Shown: positions 12,771-19,220 of the stretch, piece by piece
Numbering within the stretch: the first letter of the stretch is position 1
Layout: every line of letters starts with the position of its first letter
Virus record (IMG/VR): IMGVR_UViG_3300010885_022963
Coordinates: 1 to 27,019 of that record
Direction: 5' to 3' (one strand)
Length of the DNA stretch: 27,019 nt
Source of the DNA: a virus
Notes under the pieces: model-generated
What the model was told of the DNA's origin: nothing
Databases searched by the model: none
What the model saw: the letters and a program-made list of their open reading frames with translations, nothing else
Position numbers and translations under genes: made by a program

Positions 12771-12808
12771 ACTCCTATCAACTATTTAGTCTTTTTGTTG
12801 ATAGGAGT
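12771..12808 (-). promoter_or_regulatory. 12-bp hairpin sequestering the HNH ribosome-binding site
   Basis: ACTCCTATCAAC (12771-12782) and GTTGATAGGAGT (12797-12808) are perfect complements with a 14-base loop. In minus-strand RNA the 3' arm contains AGGAG for the HNH gene at 12761, so read-through RNA hides it. The loop carries the promoter ACTAAATA; RNA started there lacks the 5' arm. Confidence 0.75.
12783..12790 (-). promoter_or_regulatory. Late-type promoter ACTAAATA inside the hairpin loop
   Basis: Minus-strand ACTAAATA fills the last eight bases of the loop. The expected RNA start (about 12776-12777) falls in the 3' arm immediately before AGGAG, leaving the ribosome-binding site free. 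This matches the placement known at T4 I-TevI, e and soc. Confidence 0.6.
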
Positions 12809-12812
12809 GTAT

Positions 12813-14021
12813 TTAACTGAATTCGAATAGAGAATTGAATGTGCTGGTTGCTTCAGTTGATGCAAGGTCAAAATCAAGAACGCCGATAAGATTATCAATT
12901 TTGTTATCAACAATAGTGGCTTCCATTTCGGCATGATCAAATGGTAGTTCTTGGAACCACTTTGGAATGTGCATTTCATCTACCGGATATGCGATGCTTG
13001 TATAGCCCAACGGATTGGCCTTTACCTTGCAAACGATAACCTTCATACCGTCAACAATGCCCATAGAATACTTGTCGCCGTTCATACGCTTTAGTGTATT
13101 CCAGTTGATTGCAGCGCGAACGTGCCCTGGCATATTTGCCTTACCTGCCTTCTTTTCTTTCTCTTGATATTCTGCAATATTGTTGGCTCGCTTTGGACTG
13201 CCCTTCTCCCATCCAGGCTTTGCTTTGAATTCAGTTCGGAATGTTGTAATCATCTCTAGAATCTCTGCTTCCTCGGCACCGTTAAGTACCTTGTCGAGAA
13301 TTTCACTCAGAAAGTTCTGCATAAATTCCGGAGTATCAGACCGTTTCAAATCTAACCCCATCGCCTTAATCTTACCGGGCTTGCCGTTCGTATCCTGCCT
13401 CTTGCCATCCTTGTCATAGTATAGCACAGCATACCGTTTCTTGGTAATGAACAAGCCTTTGCTTGCAACAATTTCGCGTCCTGCTTTAATCACTTCTCCA
13501 CGGCTCTTGGGACAATGAAAGTTATCGAGCATGAACTGCGGGAATGTGGCATTTACGTTATCAGAGATAGTATCATACAACTGAATGACAACATCCTTAT
13601 CCCACGGAATCAACTTCTTCTGGATATCAATCTTCAGTGTGTTGTATGCAGAGAAATAGCACGAGTCTGTATCACCATAGATAATGCTTTTACCTACGTG
13701 ATTAAATTCGCCTGTGATAATCTCATTCACCTTACCTGCCATGTGCTTTGCAATAGCACGACCTGTTAGTGTTGTAGATTGTCCAATGCGTTTATCGAAG
13801 AAGCGGCATCCTGCATTTAAAATAGCACCGTATAAGCTATTCAGATTAATTTTCTTAACCAACTGACGCTTGTCCCAGTATTCTTCTTGATCTTTTGCAT
13901 ATTTTTTGTCTGCAAATTGTATTTTTCCGTCTGCTACTTTTAATATCCCGGAATTGATTAATTTTCTTAATTCTTTAATGTTTTTATCTTGTATTAATTT
14001 TTTAATTTCTGTTGCTTGCAT
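12813..14021 (-). CDS. 43B: Family B DNA polymerase, C-terminal subunit (palm/thumb; gp43B-like), 402 aa
   Basis: This is the catalytic C-terminal half of a T4 gp43-type replicative polymerase as a separate gene. Motif B is KKINLNSLYGAIL (residues 56-68), motif C is IYGDTDS (114-120, catalytic Asps), and KKRYAVLYYDKDGKRQ is the conserved KKRY segment. The final residues FNSLFEFS resemble the clamp-binding C-terminal peptide of gp43. It starts MQATEIKKLIQDK, with AAGGA upstream and its own GCTAAATA promoter (14052-14059). Together with the N-terminal gene (544 aa) it adds up to 946 residues, close to an intact polymerase (T4: 898), so nothing essential is missing. The two must assemble as a dimeric enzyme. 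Confidence 0.9.
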   Translation of the reverse strand: MQATEIKKLIQDKNIKELRKLINSGILKVADGKIQFADKKYAKDQEEYWDKRQLVKKINLNSLYGAILNAGCRFFDKRIGQSTTLTGRAIAKHMAGKVNEIITGEFNHVGKSIIYGDTDSCYFSAYNTLKIDIQKKLIPWDKDVVIQLYDTISDNVNATFPQFMLDNFHCPKSRGEVIKAGREIVASKGLFITKKRYAVLYYDKDGKRQDTNGKPGKIKAMGLDLKRSDTPEFMQNFLSEILDKVLNGAEEAEILEMITTFRTEFKAKPGWEKGSPKRANNIAEYQEKEKKAGKANMPGHVRAAINWNTLKRMNGDKYSMGIVDGMKVIVCKVKANPLGYTSIAYPVDEMHIPKWFQELPFDHAEMEATIVDNKIDNLIGVLDFDLASTEATSTFNSLFEFS

Positions 14022-14037
14022 TTCTTTTCCTTAAAAT

Positions 14038-14059
14038 GCTAAATAAGTTTATATTTAGC
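14038..14059. promoter_or_regulatory. Palindromic pair of divergent late-type promoters
   Basis: GCTAAATA (14038-14045, plus) and TATTTAGC (14052-14059, GCTAAATA on the minus strand) form a perfect 8-bp inverted repeat with a 6-base spacer. The plus copy faces the zinc-ribbon endonuclease (ATG 14072) and the minus copy faces the polymerase C-terminal gene (ATG 14021). Each is 14-31 bases from its start codon. Confidence 0.65.
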
Positions 14060-14071
14060 GAGAGAATAATT

Positions 14072-14746
14072 ATGGTCAAATACACACAACACCAATATGA
14101 TGAGATGCTTAAAAATAGGCATCTTGTTGCACTTGACCCGTATAACGGAATGAATACACAAATAAGACACCGTTGTCTTATCTGTAATAGTATATGGAAA
14201 ACTCGACCTGGCGTAATCCGAGATGACAAAGAGTGCAGGCATTGTTATAAACTCCGCGTTCGAAAATCGTTAAAATTAGTGAAATCGCAGTTATCTGCGC
14301 TGAATTGGGAATTTATAGATGAATCTAAATATATTAATTCATACACCCGTGTGCTATTAAAACATACTTGTGGTAACATTATTAATGGTAATATAGATTG
14401 CGTGTTAAGTAAAACTCGAAGATGTTTGCAATGTGAGCCAAGGGTGTTAAAAAACATGTGGAGTATTCCTGTAGAAGTAAACGGCCGTAACTATTATTCC
14501 AACATCGAAAAAGATTGTTGCGAATATCTTATTGATACATTCGGAGTTGATGATGTTATTCTTCATAAAAACTATTCTATTAATTCTAAAAAAGAGTGTG
14601 ATGCGTATATTAAAAGTAAGGATTTATATATCGAAATAAGTACCATTAACAAAGATTGGTATTTAGAAAGGATTTATAAAAAACGACAATTAGTTACAAA
14701 CTTTATGTTTGTGTCATCTCTCGATCAATTAAAATTATTTTGTTAA
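14072..14746 (+). CDS. Putative free-standing homing endonuclease: two zinc ribbons plus PD-(D/E)xK-like domain, 224 aa
   Basis: This plus-strand gene lies in the break of the split polymerase. I start it at 14072 (MVKYTQHQYDEM), with GAGAG upstream, because the longer frame enters the polymerase gene. Two zinc ribbons are visible: C35/C38...C55/C58 (RCLICNSIW; ECRHCYK) and C100...C118/C121 (HTCGNI; RCLQC). The C-terminal domain has E146 in SNIEKDCCEYL, D177 in KKECDAYI and E188 in LYIEIS, the order of a PD-(D/E)xK or Vsr-like nuclease core, followed by an RIYKKRQL helix. No GIY-YIG, HNH or LAGLIDADG motif is present. The position argues strongly for a homing nuclease; the nuclease fold is my inference. 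Its stop overlaps the polymerase N-terminal gene by 12 bases. Confidence 0.7.
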   Translation: MVKYTQHQYDEMLKNRHLVALDPYNGMNTQIRHRCLICNSIWKTRPGVIRDDKECRHCYKLRVRKSLKLVKSQLSALNWEFIDESKYINSYTRVLLKHTCGNIINGNIDCVLSKTRRCLQCEPRVLKNMWSIPVEVNGRNYYSNIEKDCCEYLIDTFGVDDVILHKNYSINSKKECDAYIKSKDLYIEISTINKDWYLERIYKKRQLVTNFMFVSSLDQLKLFC

Positions 14747-16369
14747 CACCTCTTCAAACTCTGCATCTATACTGATTCCTGATCCTAAATCTATACATGC
14801 TTTTAACTCTGCTTGGAGACCCTTCCGTTCAGCATACCAACGCTTTAACAAGCCCGGGATAATACCTTCTTGCTCGTGTGTGAAAATAGTCCCGTTTGCA
14901 CTTAACATCCACGGCTGATTACTTTCGAATATTAATCTATAAACTTCCGCAGCACTCATTACATCACTGTCACCGTTTTCCCACTCAACCGTAATTTCAA
15001 ATGCTTTGTCTTGTCTCATCACGGCTTCATATTCAATTGACCCAAACAGTCCTTCCCATGCCGCCGCAAATGATTTCTTATGTAGCGTCATTTGCTCGTG
15101 GATAAATTCGTCTGTTTTTGTTTGACGCAATTGTCCAACAATTGTTTCAGGTCCCATATTCAACGCACGAATCACAGATGGATATAGTGAGTTAATGTCC
15201 ATGCTACCGATCCAATCGTGCAACCCTTTTTTAGGATATGCAACATACGCACCCGCTGCTTGATTGTTTGCGTTTTCATCTCGATGAGCACGAGCAGGAA
15301 CCATCATTCCCTTATGGTGTGCTTCGTTAACAATTGCTTGTTCAGTAACCGCAACTGCCCCCATAGTAGTTTGCAATAATACGGTATTTTCGTGAGCAAT
15401 GGTATTAGCAAGGTCGATAAACTTTAATTTCTTATCTAACTTATCTAATAGTGCAGTATCTTGTCTATTGTATTCGATAAACTTTTTAAAGTCTTTGTTA
15501 TACAATTGGTCCAAGGTTCCTTCATATACCGTTTTCCTTTCACCTAGTTCATAGGTTGCAATAGCATCTAATCTATAACTGTGCCGTTCTTCGTATGTGA
15601 ATTTTTGATATAATGAAAGACTGTCTAGATGAACTCGTCCAACTAAGTCGTATGTAACAGCATCCTTTCCATATTTTTCGTATTCACGTTTCTTTGGAAA
15701 TTGGTCCCATAGACAGAATCTGCGGGTGTCTTCTTTACTCAATGTTTTTGTAACACGATTAACGGTGTAGGGAATATCGTATCCCTCACTATTCCACCCG
15801 CTTATTACATCAGCATCGTCTATTAAGTTTAGAAATGCATCCAACATCTCGCCTTCTGTTTCAAAGAGAATTGTGTTAGGAAAGTCTTTTACTTGCTCCT
15901 TGGCCTGTTCCATTGTTAGAGTTTTGGGCGGAACAGCAAGGCACACTAAGGTATCTAACCATTGTAAATGCACTGAGATTGCAGTGATTGGCATGAACGC
16001 ATCTTCAGGAGTGCTAAACCCTTTTTCTGGCGAAAAATCTGTCTCAATGTCGAAAAACGCTACATTTAGTTTCGGCGGTTCCGCCCCGAGATAGTTTTCT
16101 TCTAAACAACGGAATACAGGTTTGATATCACTTTCATATAACTTGCGTTCACCGTGGATACGGATTTCTTTCTGAAAGTCTTTATTGTTTTTACAGGTTA
16201 CCTTTGTAAGGTTCTCTCCGTAAATTGATTTGTATTTTCCCTTGCGGTCAGGGTAGTAAAATACATATCGGGCAGCGTACTCTTGGAAGAGCCTGCCCTT
16301 TTTGGGATCTCGTTCGACAACTTTGATGATGTCTTTTTCTTTGTCCCATATGGAATCAACATATGACAT
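14735..16369 (-). CDS. 43A: Family B DNA polymerase, N-terminal subunit (exonuclease/palm; gp43A-like), 544 aa
   Basis: The N-terminal half of the replicative polymerase, with a complete 3'-5' proofreading site: Exo I FFDIETDF (D107, E109), Exo II SGWNSEGYDIPY (D198), Exo III YNRQDTALLDK (D304). Palm motif A is GSMDINSLYPS (D391). It ends in the fingers helix (IIPGLLKRWYAERKGLQ, then a short unique tail), exactly where the C-terminal gene takes over. I chose the ATG at 16369 (MSYVDSIWDK) because AGGAG sits five bases upstream and the fold starts there; the longer frame to 16417 has no such site. A hairpin just before the ribosome-binding site (16387-16403) recalls the T4 gp43 operator. Confidence 0.9.
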   Translation of the reverse strand: MSYVDSIWDKEKDIIKVVERDPKKGRLFQEYAARYVFYYPDRKGKYKSIYGENLTKVTCKNNKDFQKEIRIHGERKLYESDIKPVFRCLEENYLGAEPPKLNVAFFDIETDFSPEKGFSTPEDAFMPITAISVHLQWLDTLVCLAVPPKTLTMEQAKEQVKDFPNTILFETEGEMLDAFLNLIDDADVISGWNSEGYDIPYTVNRVTKTLSKEDTRRFCLWDQFPKKREYEKYGKDAVTYDLVGRVHLDSLSLYQKFTYEERHSYRLDAIATYELGERKTVYEGTLDQLYNKDFKKFIEYNRQDTALLDKLDKKLKFIDLANTIAHENTVLLQTTMGAVAVTEQAIVNEAHHKGMMVPARAHRDENANNQAAGAYVAYPKKGLHDWIGSMDINSLYPSVIRALNMGPETIVGQLRQTKTDEFIHEQMTLHKKSFAAAWEGLFGSIEYEAVMRQDKAFEITVEWENGDSDVMSAAEVYRLIFESNQPWMLSANGTIFTHEQEGIIPGLLKRWYAERKGLQAELKACIDLGSGISIDAEFEEVLTK

Positions 16370-16386
16370 ATTTTTCTCCTTTTGTG

Positions 16387-16403
16387 ATTTGCGGCCCACA
16401 AAT
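16387..16403 (-). promoter_or_regulatory. Hairpin next to the polymerase ribosome-binding site
   Basis: In the minus-strand RNA, ATTTGTG and CGCAAAT pair (7 bp, one G-U) around GGC, six bases before AGGAG. A competing stem TTTGTG/CACAAA would abut AGGAG directly. T4 gp43 represses its own translation by binding a hairpin in the same position. Confidence 0.4.
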
Positions 16404-16411
16404 ACCGACTT

Positions 16412-16429
16412 GATCAATTATGGTTGATC
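16412..16429. repeat. 6-bp inverted repeat upstream of the polymerase gene
   Basis: GATCAA (16412-16417) and TTGATC (16424-16429) around TTATGG lie in the 70-base leader between the membrane-protein gene and the polymerase. It could be a protein-binding site or a small hairpin; too short to interpret. Confidence 0.3.
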
Positions 16430-16439
16430 TGCCTTTCTC

Positions 16440-16739
16440 TTAATTACTTAGCATTCTAAACAAGCCCACGCTATCAATTGTGACCAATAGTCCGTAATTT
16501 GATAGCATCCCCAATGATCCTCGCGTCCAAGCAGACCATCCAAATATAATGCACTGTGTCATAAAAACAGGATACAGCATTAACATCGGAGGTGTGGGAA
16601 CCGTCATCGCCATTACGATAGCACATCCAATACTTAATACCCAAGCAGTGATTTCAAGAATAAATCTTAATGGATATTCCTTGTAATCACGCTTGGCCCA
16701 TTGGTAAGTATCCGTAAATGCGTTAGATAGTTGACCCAT
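16440..16739 (-). CDS. Small integral membrane protein, conserved in marine T4-like phages, 99 aa
   Basis: A 99-residue membrane protein. After a polar N-terminus (FTDTYQWAKRDYKEYPLRF) there are two clear hydrophobic segments, about residues 26-46 (FILEITAWVLSIGCAIVMAM) and 52-70 (MLMLYPVFMTQCIIFGWSA). A third, weaker one is near 81-97. I recall near-identical layouts (AKRDYxEYPLRFxLE...PTPP) in cyanophage proteins of unknown function. Its start overlaps the last base of the SAM decarboxylase stop (16739), so the two are coupled. It may sit in the host inner membrane during infection. Confidence 0.78.
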   Translation of the reverse strand: MGQLSNAFTDTYQWAKRDYKEYPLRFILEITAWVLSIGCAIVMAMTVPTPPMLMLYPVFMTQCIIFGWSAWTRGSLGMLSNYGLLVTIDSVGLFRMLSN

Positions 16740-17098
16740 TAACTCGCATGCCTTGTGATAAAGTTAACTCTAACTTTAGTAGGCTCAAAGTACTTTCTAA
16801 AAACATCTTCGGCAATTTTTATGTCAAACTTTTTGCAACTGAATACATCAAGGTAAGCAGTAGAATCTGGTTCTACAAAGTGAGCACATACATTGCTGGT
16901 CTCGATAAGTTGAACTAGACTGAATCCTTGTTTAGGATCGCCAGGCAGCATGAACTCAATTAGAGGTTTACCGTGTGCGATCATATCAATCGCCGGAACA
17001 AGTTCCTCGATAAAGTTCTTTATTTGTCCCGCACTTGCGATATTCTCGTTGCATCCTGAGCAATCGAGCATTAGGTGATATCCCCAGTAGTCACTCAT
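16739..17098 (-). CDS. speD: S-adenosylmethionine decarboxylase proenzyme (SpeD/SpeH type), 119 aa
   Basis: The proenzyme cleaves itself at a serine to make a pyruvoyl cofactor, then decarboxylates S-adenosylmethionine for spermidine synthesis. The catalytic triad spacing matches the short bacterial class (T. maritima S63/H68/C83): here S68 in LIETSNVCAHF, H73 and C88 in YLDVFSCKK, with the same gaps of 5 and 20. The N-terminus YWGYHLMLDCSGC is that of cyanophage members. Length (119 aa) fits. It follows the DsbA-like gene with no gap (TAA then ATG at 17098). A phage copy would raise host polyamines, which condense DNA; some phage SpeD relatives may instead decarboxylate amino acids. Confidence 0.87.
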   Translation of the reverse strand: MSDYWGYHLMLDCSGCNENIASAGQIKNFIEELVPAIDMIAHGKPLIEFMLPGDPKQGFSLVQLIETSNVCAHFVEPDSTAYLDVFSCKKFDIKIAEDVFRKYFEPTKVRVNFITRHAS

Positions 17099-17371
17099 TT
17101 AATCTTCCTTACGCATGTTTGCGTGTCCACTAATGTCTACGATAGTTTCCAAATCGTCAAACTCGCGGAATACTTGATCCCATGCATCCTTCTGTGCAAT
17201 CTTAATTGCCTTGCGAATGACAGATGGTTTTACCTCTAGTTCCTCTGCTACTGCTTTGATTGTTTCGTTTAATCCCTCTGTGAGGTCTGCGATTTCAGTC
17301 ATGACAGTTACGCCCTCAGAAATGATTTGTTTGATCTTTGCTTGCTCTGGTGCGCCGAATGATTTACCCAT
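17099..17371 (-). CDS. dsbA: DsbA-like small double-stranded DNA-binding protein, 90 aa
   Basis: A 90-residue, mostly helical protein starting MGKSFGAPEQAKIKQIISEG. The pattern LNETIKAVAEELEVKPSVIR (residues 34-53) then KDAWDQVFREFDDLETIVDI is like T4 DsbA (89 aa), a dsDNA-binding protein that aids late transcription in vitro. The match is by length, helix layout and the 'K-x-x-A-x-E-L-x-V' core, recalled rather than computed. The ATG at 17371 has AGGAG at the right distance; the open frame upstream to 17419 crosses the promoter and is not used. First gene of the operon with speD and the membrane protein. Confidence 0.68.
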   Translation of the reverse strand: MGKSFGAPEQAKIKQIISEGVTVMTEIADLTEGLNETIKAVAEELEVKPSVIRKAIKIAQKDAWDQVFREFDDLETIVDISGHANMRKED

Positions 17372-17390
17372 AAAAATCTCCTTGTTTACT

Positions 17391-17419
17391 AGTATATAGC
17401 ACACAAGGAGACAAGTCAA
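17391..17419 (-). promoter_or_regulatory. Sigma-70 promoter of the dsbA-like/speD operon
   Basis: Minus-strand TTGACT (17414-17419), 17-base spacer and TATACT (17391-17396), each 5 of 6 to consensus. The leader carries AGGAG before the ATG at 17371. This is the boundary between the late cargo block on the right and the replication genes on the left. Confidence 0.85.
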
Positions 17420-17422
17420 GTA

Positions 17423-17572
17423 TTATTTGCTCTTTTTAATTTTAGGTTGTCGGGCTTTGTATAATGCCGCCGCCGCCATCGCGTCTTTTTTATCGGGCGC
17501 TTTATTTTTAAATTGATGATACTTATTAGGATCTGCGTGTTGGAAATTATCCTTCCAAGTATCTAAATCCAT
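17423..17572 (-). CDS. Small basic protein, or C-terminal extension of the 415-aa protein by -1 frameshift, 49 aa
   Basis: A frame of 49 codons from an ATG at 17572 (MDLDTWKDNFQHADPNKYHQ, then an Ala/Lys-rich basic end, KIKKSK). No convincing ribosome-binding site precedes it. The same frame is open upstream without a stop into the end of the 415-aa gene, where it meets the slippery sequence at 17602-17608. A -1 slip there would give ...NELKKKEIDERQLEPT-MDLDTWKD..., adding 59 residues. I therefore think it is more likely an extension than a separate gene, though both can be true. Confidence 0.55.
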   Translation of the reverse strand: MDLDTWKDNFQHADPNKYHQFKNKAPDKKDAMAAAALYKARQPKIKKSK

Positions 17573-17595
17573 TGTTGGCTCTAATTGTCGTTCAT

Positions 17596-18843
17596 CTATT
17601 TCTTTTTTTTTAATTCGTTTAACTTGTTGTCTAACGATTCAAAATATGGATCAACACTTTCATTTTTTGGATGTTTGATATGTGCCCATGCAATGCCTTC
17701 AGCATCCTTTTTAGACTTGCCCTTCTTCATCATACTTTTAGTAATATGTGATGCTTGTCTGTCTACCTTTTCACCTTCCGCCACACCTTGCTCGCCAGAC
17801 TTACGATATTTGATCTTGCTACTGCTACGCATAGCATCATATGACGCATCTGGATCAAACCCACCTACCTGTTCGCCGGTCCCGTCTATAATTTTATAGT
17901 AATCTACAGATCCTTCATCTGCTGCTAAATCCTTTTGAAACTCTAATTCATCTTCTGCGTCCTGTAAAGATTTATATGTTCCAATATGACTCATGCGGTG
18001 TCTATCGCCCTTGAATAATTTGAATGGGCCAAAACCACCTTCGCCCGGATCAAATTCTTGTAAAGAGCCTTCCGCCACACCTTTCGATTTATCCAATGGA
18101 ATATTCTTCATCAATTGTTTAGTTGGCACGCCGTGTTTTTTGGCATACTTGTGACCAAACATTCCCGCCATTGATTTTGGATCTTTTTCACTTTGAGTTT
18201 TTGATGCTCCCTGACGAATCGCTAAATTGTCACTTTTTATACCACCTTTTGGTATGTATGATCCGTCTGTGTCGAGATCGTGTGCGTCAGGATGGGTTCG
18301 CCATTTAGCAGCCTCCGCCACACCTTGATTCATCGCTTGCCAATCGTCGTGGCTGATATAAAAATCACTATCGGGATCGTAGTATTTGCCTTCACGCTTG
18401 TCATAATAAACAACCTTGCCACTCTTGGTATGGAATGGTCCTTCTAATCCCGGACGCTCTTGGTAGCGTTCTTTATCAATACCAGGGACAACTTTATATC
18501 CCTCTACTACTTTACTTTTTAAATCAGCTAACCTGTCTTGCAGTTCTTCCATATACGGCTTTTTGTGTTTAGCATTGCCTTGCTTCTGTTCTTTCTTCTT
18601 ATCCTTGTGAGCACCTGCACCGCCTGTCTTAGCATTCTTTGCAACGAAGTTTCGCGGAGTAGATGCCGGAACTTTATCCTTGCTTGCTTCTTGAGCAATA
18701 AGATTGCCACCGCGCTTGCGAACACCTCCCATTGGGCTGCTAACACTTGCGATGCTGCCGGAACTAGTACCACCGCTTGACGCGCTTTCTAACGTGTAAA
18801 CAGTTTGGGACTTGCCCTTTGTGATTTTAAATTCTTTGTTCAT
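17596..18843 (-). CDS. Probable capsid cargo/virion protein with GVAEG linkers, 415 aa
   Basis: A 415-residue, highly basic and partly disordered protein. I start it at 18843, where ATGA overlaps the upstream stop, rather than five codons earlier. Residues 1-100 are Ser/Gly/Lys-rich. Compact modules follow, separated by linkers: KVVEG (about 112), NQGVAEA (173), SKGVAEG (255), EQGVAEG (352). Modules include EGPFHTKSGKVVYYDKREGK and MSHIGTYKSLQDAEDELEFQ, typical of small domains in large marine phage proteins. The linker VAE/G resembles the T4 prohead-protease rule (L/I)xE/(A,G,S), so the protein may be cut inside the prohead. It ends ELKKKK on A-AAA-AAG, followed by an open -1 frame. Confidence 0.75.
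   Translation of the reverse strand: MNKEFKITKGKSQTVYTLESASSGGTSSGSIASVSSPMGGVRKRGGNLIAQEASKDKVPASTPRNFVAKNAKTGGAGAHKDKKKEQKQGNAKHKKPYMEELQDRLADLKSKVVEGYKVVPGIDKERYQERPGLEGPFHTKSGKVVYYDKREGKYYDPDSDFYISHDDWQAMNQGVAEAAKWRTHPDAHDLDTDGSYIPKGGIKSDNLAIRQGASKTQSEKDPKSMAGMFGHKYAKKHGVPTKQLMKNIPLDKSKGVAEGSLQEFDPGEGGFGPFKLFKGDRHRMSHIGTYKSLQDAEDELEFQKDLAADEGSVDYYKIIDGTGEQVGGFDPDASYDAMRSSSKIKYRKSGEQGVAEGEKVDRQASHITKSMMKKGKSKKDAEGIAWAHIKHPKNESVDPYFESLDNKLNELKKKK
17602..17608 (-). other. Candidate -1 frameshift site A-AAA-AAG
   Basis: On the minus strand nine A's and a G end the 415-aa gene, in frame as TTA AAA AAA AAG AAA TAG. This contains the dnaX-type heptamer A-AAA-AAG in the correct phase, six bases before the stop. 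The -1 frame is open for 59 further codons. The A-run could also cause polymerase slippage or an assembly error. Confidence 0.5.
17773..17795. repeat. Linker repeat encoding EQGVAEG, copy A
   Basis: A 23-base segment identical to 20422-20444 in a different gene. Core on the plus strand: CCTTCCGCCACACCTTGCTC. Confidence 0.75.
18068..18083. repeat. Linker repeat encoding GVAEG, copy B
   Basis: Shares CCTTCCGCCACACCTT with copies A and D; encodes SKGVAEG. Confidence 0.65.
18312..18327. repeat. Linker repeat encoding GVAEA, copy C
   Basis: CCTCCGCCACACCTTG, one base different from the core; encodes NQGVAEA. Confidence 0.65.
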
Positions 18844-19214
18844 TTTTTGCTCATCCAATTTGATATCGGGCTCACTCTATGTGTGTCCTTTGGCTCTTCA
18901 CTCTTACACCACGGTGTTACTTCTTTGCTGTCAGTTGGCACCGTTGCCTCAGCCGACCTAAACATATTGTATTCTTCTTCAGTGTAAGGATGTTGGGTAT
19001 TGTACTTTTCAACCCAACTTGCTCCATCCATCTCCACGGGTTTCTTACTCTTGCCATCGGCTAGTGCAGTTGCCATCCATAACCGATTCATATGATATGT
19101 GCGATCATATCCGCCTTTATCGCGAGACTTAGAAACACCTTGCTGAACAGCGGCATGCTTCTTCTTCATCTTACCTTCTTTGCGGTTTTCAATAATAAAT
19201 TCGTGTGCTCGCAT
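18840..19214 (-). CDS. Probable capsid-targeted protein with N-terminal MRAHEFIIE leader, 124 aa
   Basis: A 124-residue protein. The leader MRAHEFIIENRKEGKMKKKH resembles the T4 capsid targeting sequence (MKTYQEFI-x-E), and IIE ends with a possible prohead-protease P1 glutamate, although the next residue, Asn, is unusual. The body (GVSKSRDKGGYDRTYHMNRL, MATALADGKSKK, WVEKYNTQHPYTEEEYNMFRSA) is one I recall as a recurrent module in metagenomic marine myophages. No enzyme motif is seen. Its stop is coupled by ATGA to the 415-aa gene, and it lies next to the giant cargo protein, so all three are probably packaged with the DNA or internal to the head. Confidence 0.72.
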   Translation of the reverse strand: MRAHEFIIENRKEGKMKKKHAAVQQGVSKSRDKGGYDRTYHMNRLWMATALADGKSKKPVEMDGASWVEKYNTQHPYTEEEYNMFRSAEATVPTDSKEVTPWCKSEEPKDTHRVSPISNWMSKK

Positions 19215-19220
19215 AATGTA

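Noticed and set aside
14022-14734. Group I intron or intein explaining the split polymerase
   Set aside because: Each half has its own start and stop, the gap is filled by a plus-strand gene, and no intein or intron core motifs are visible.
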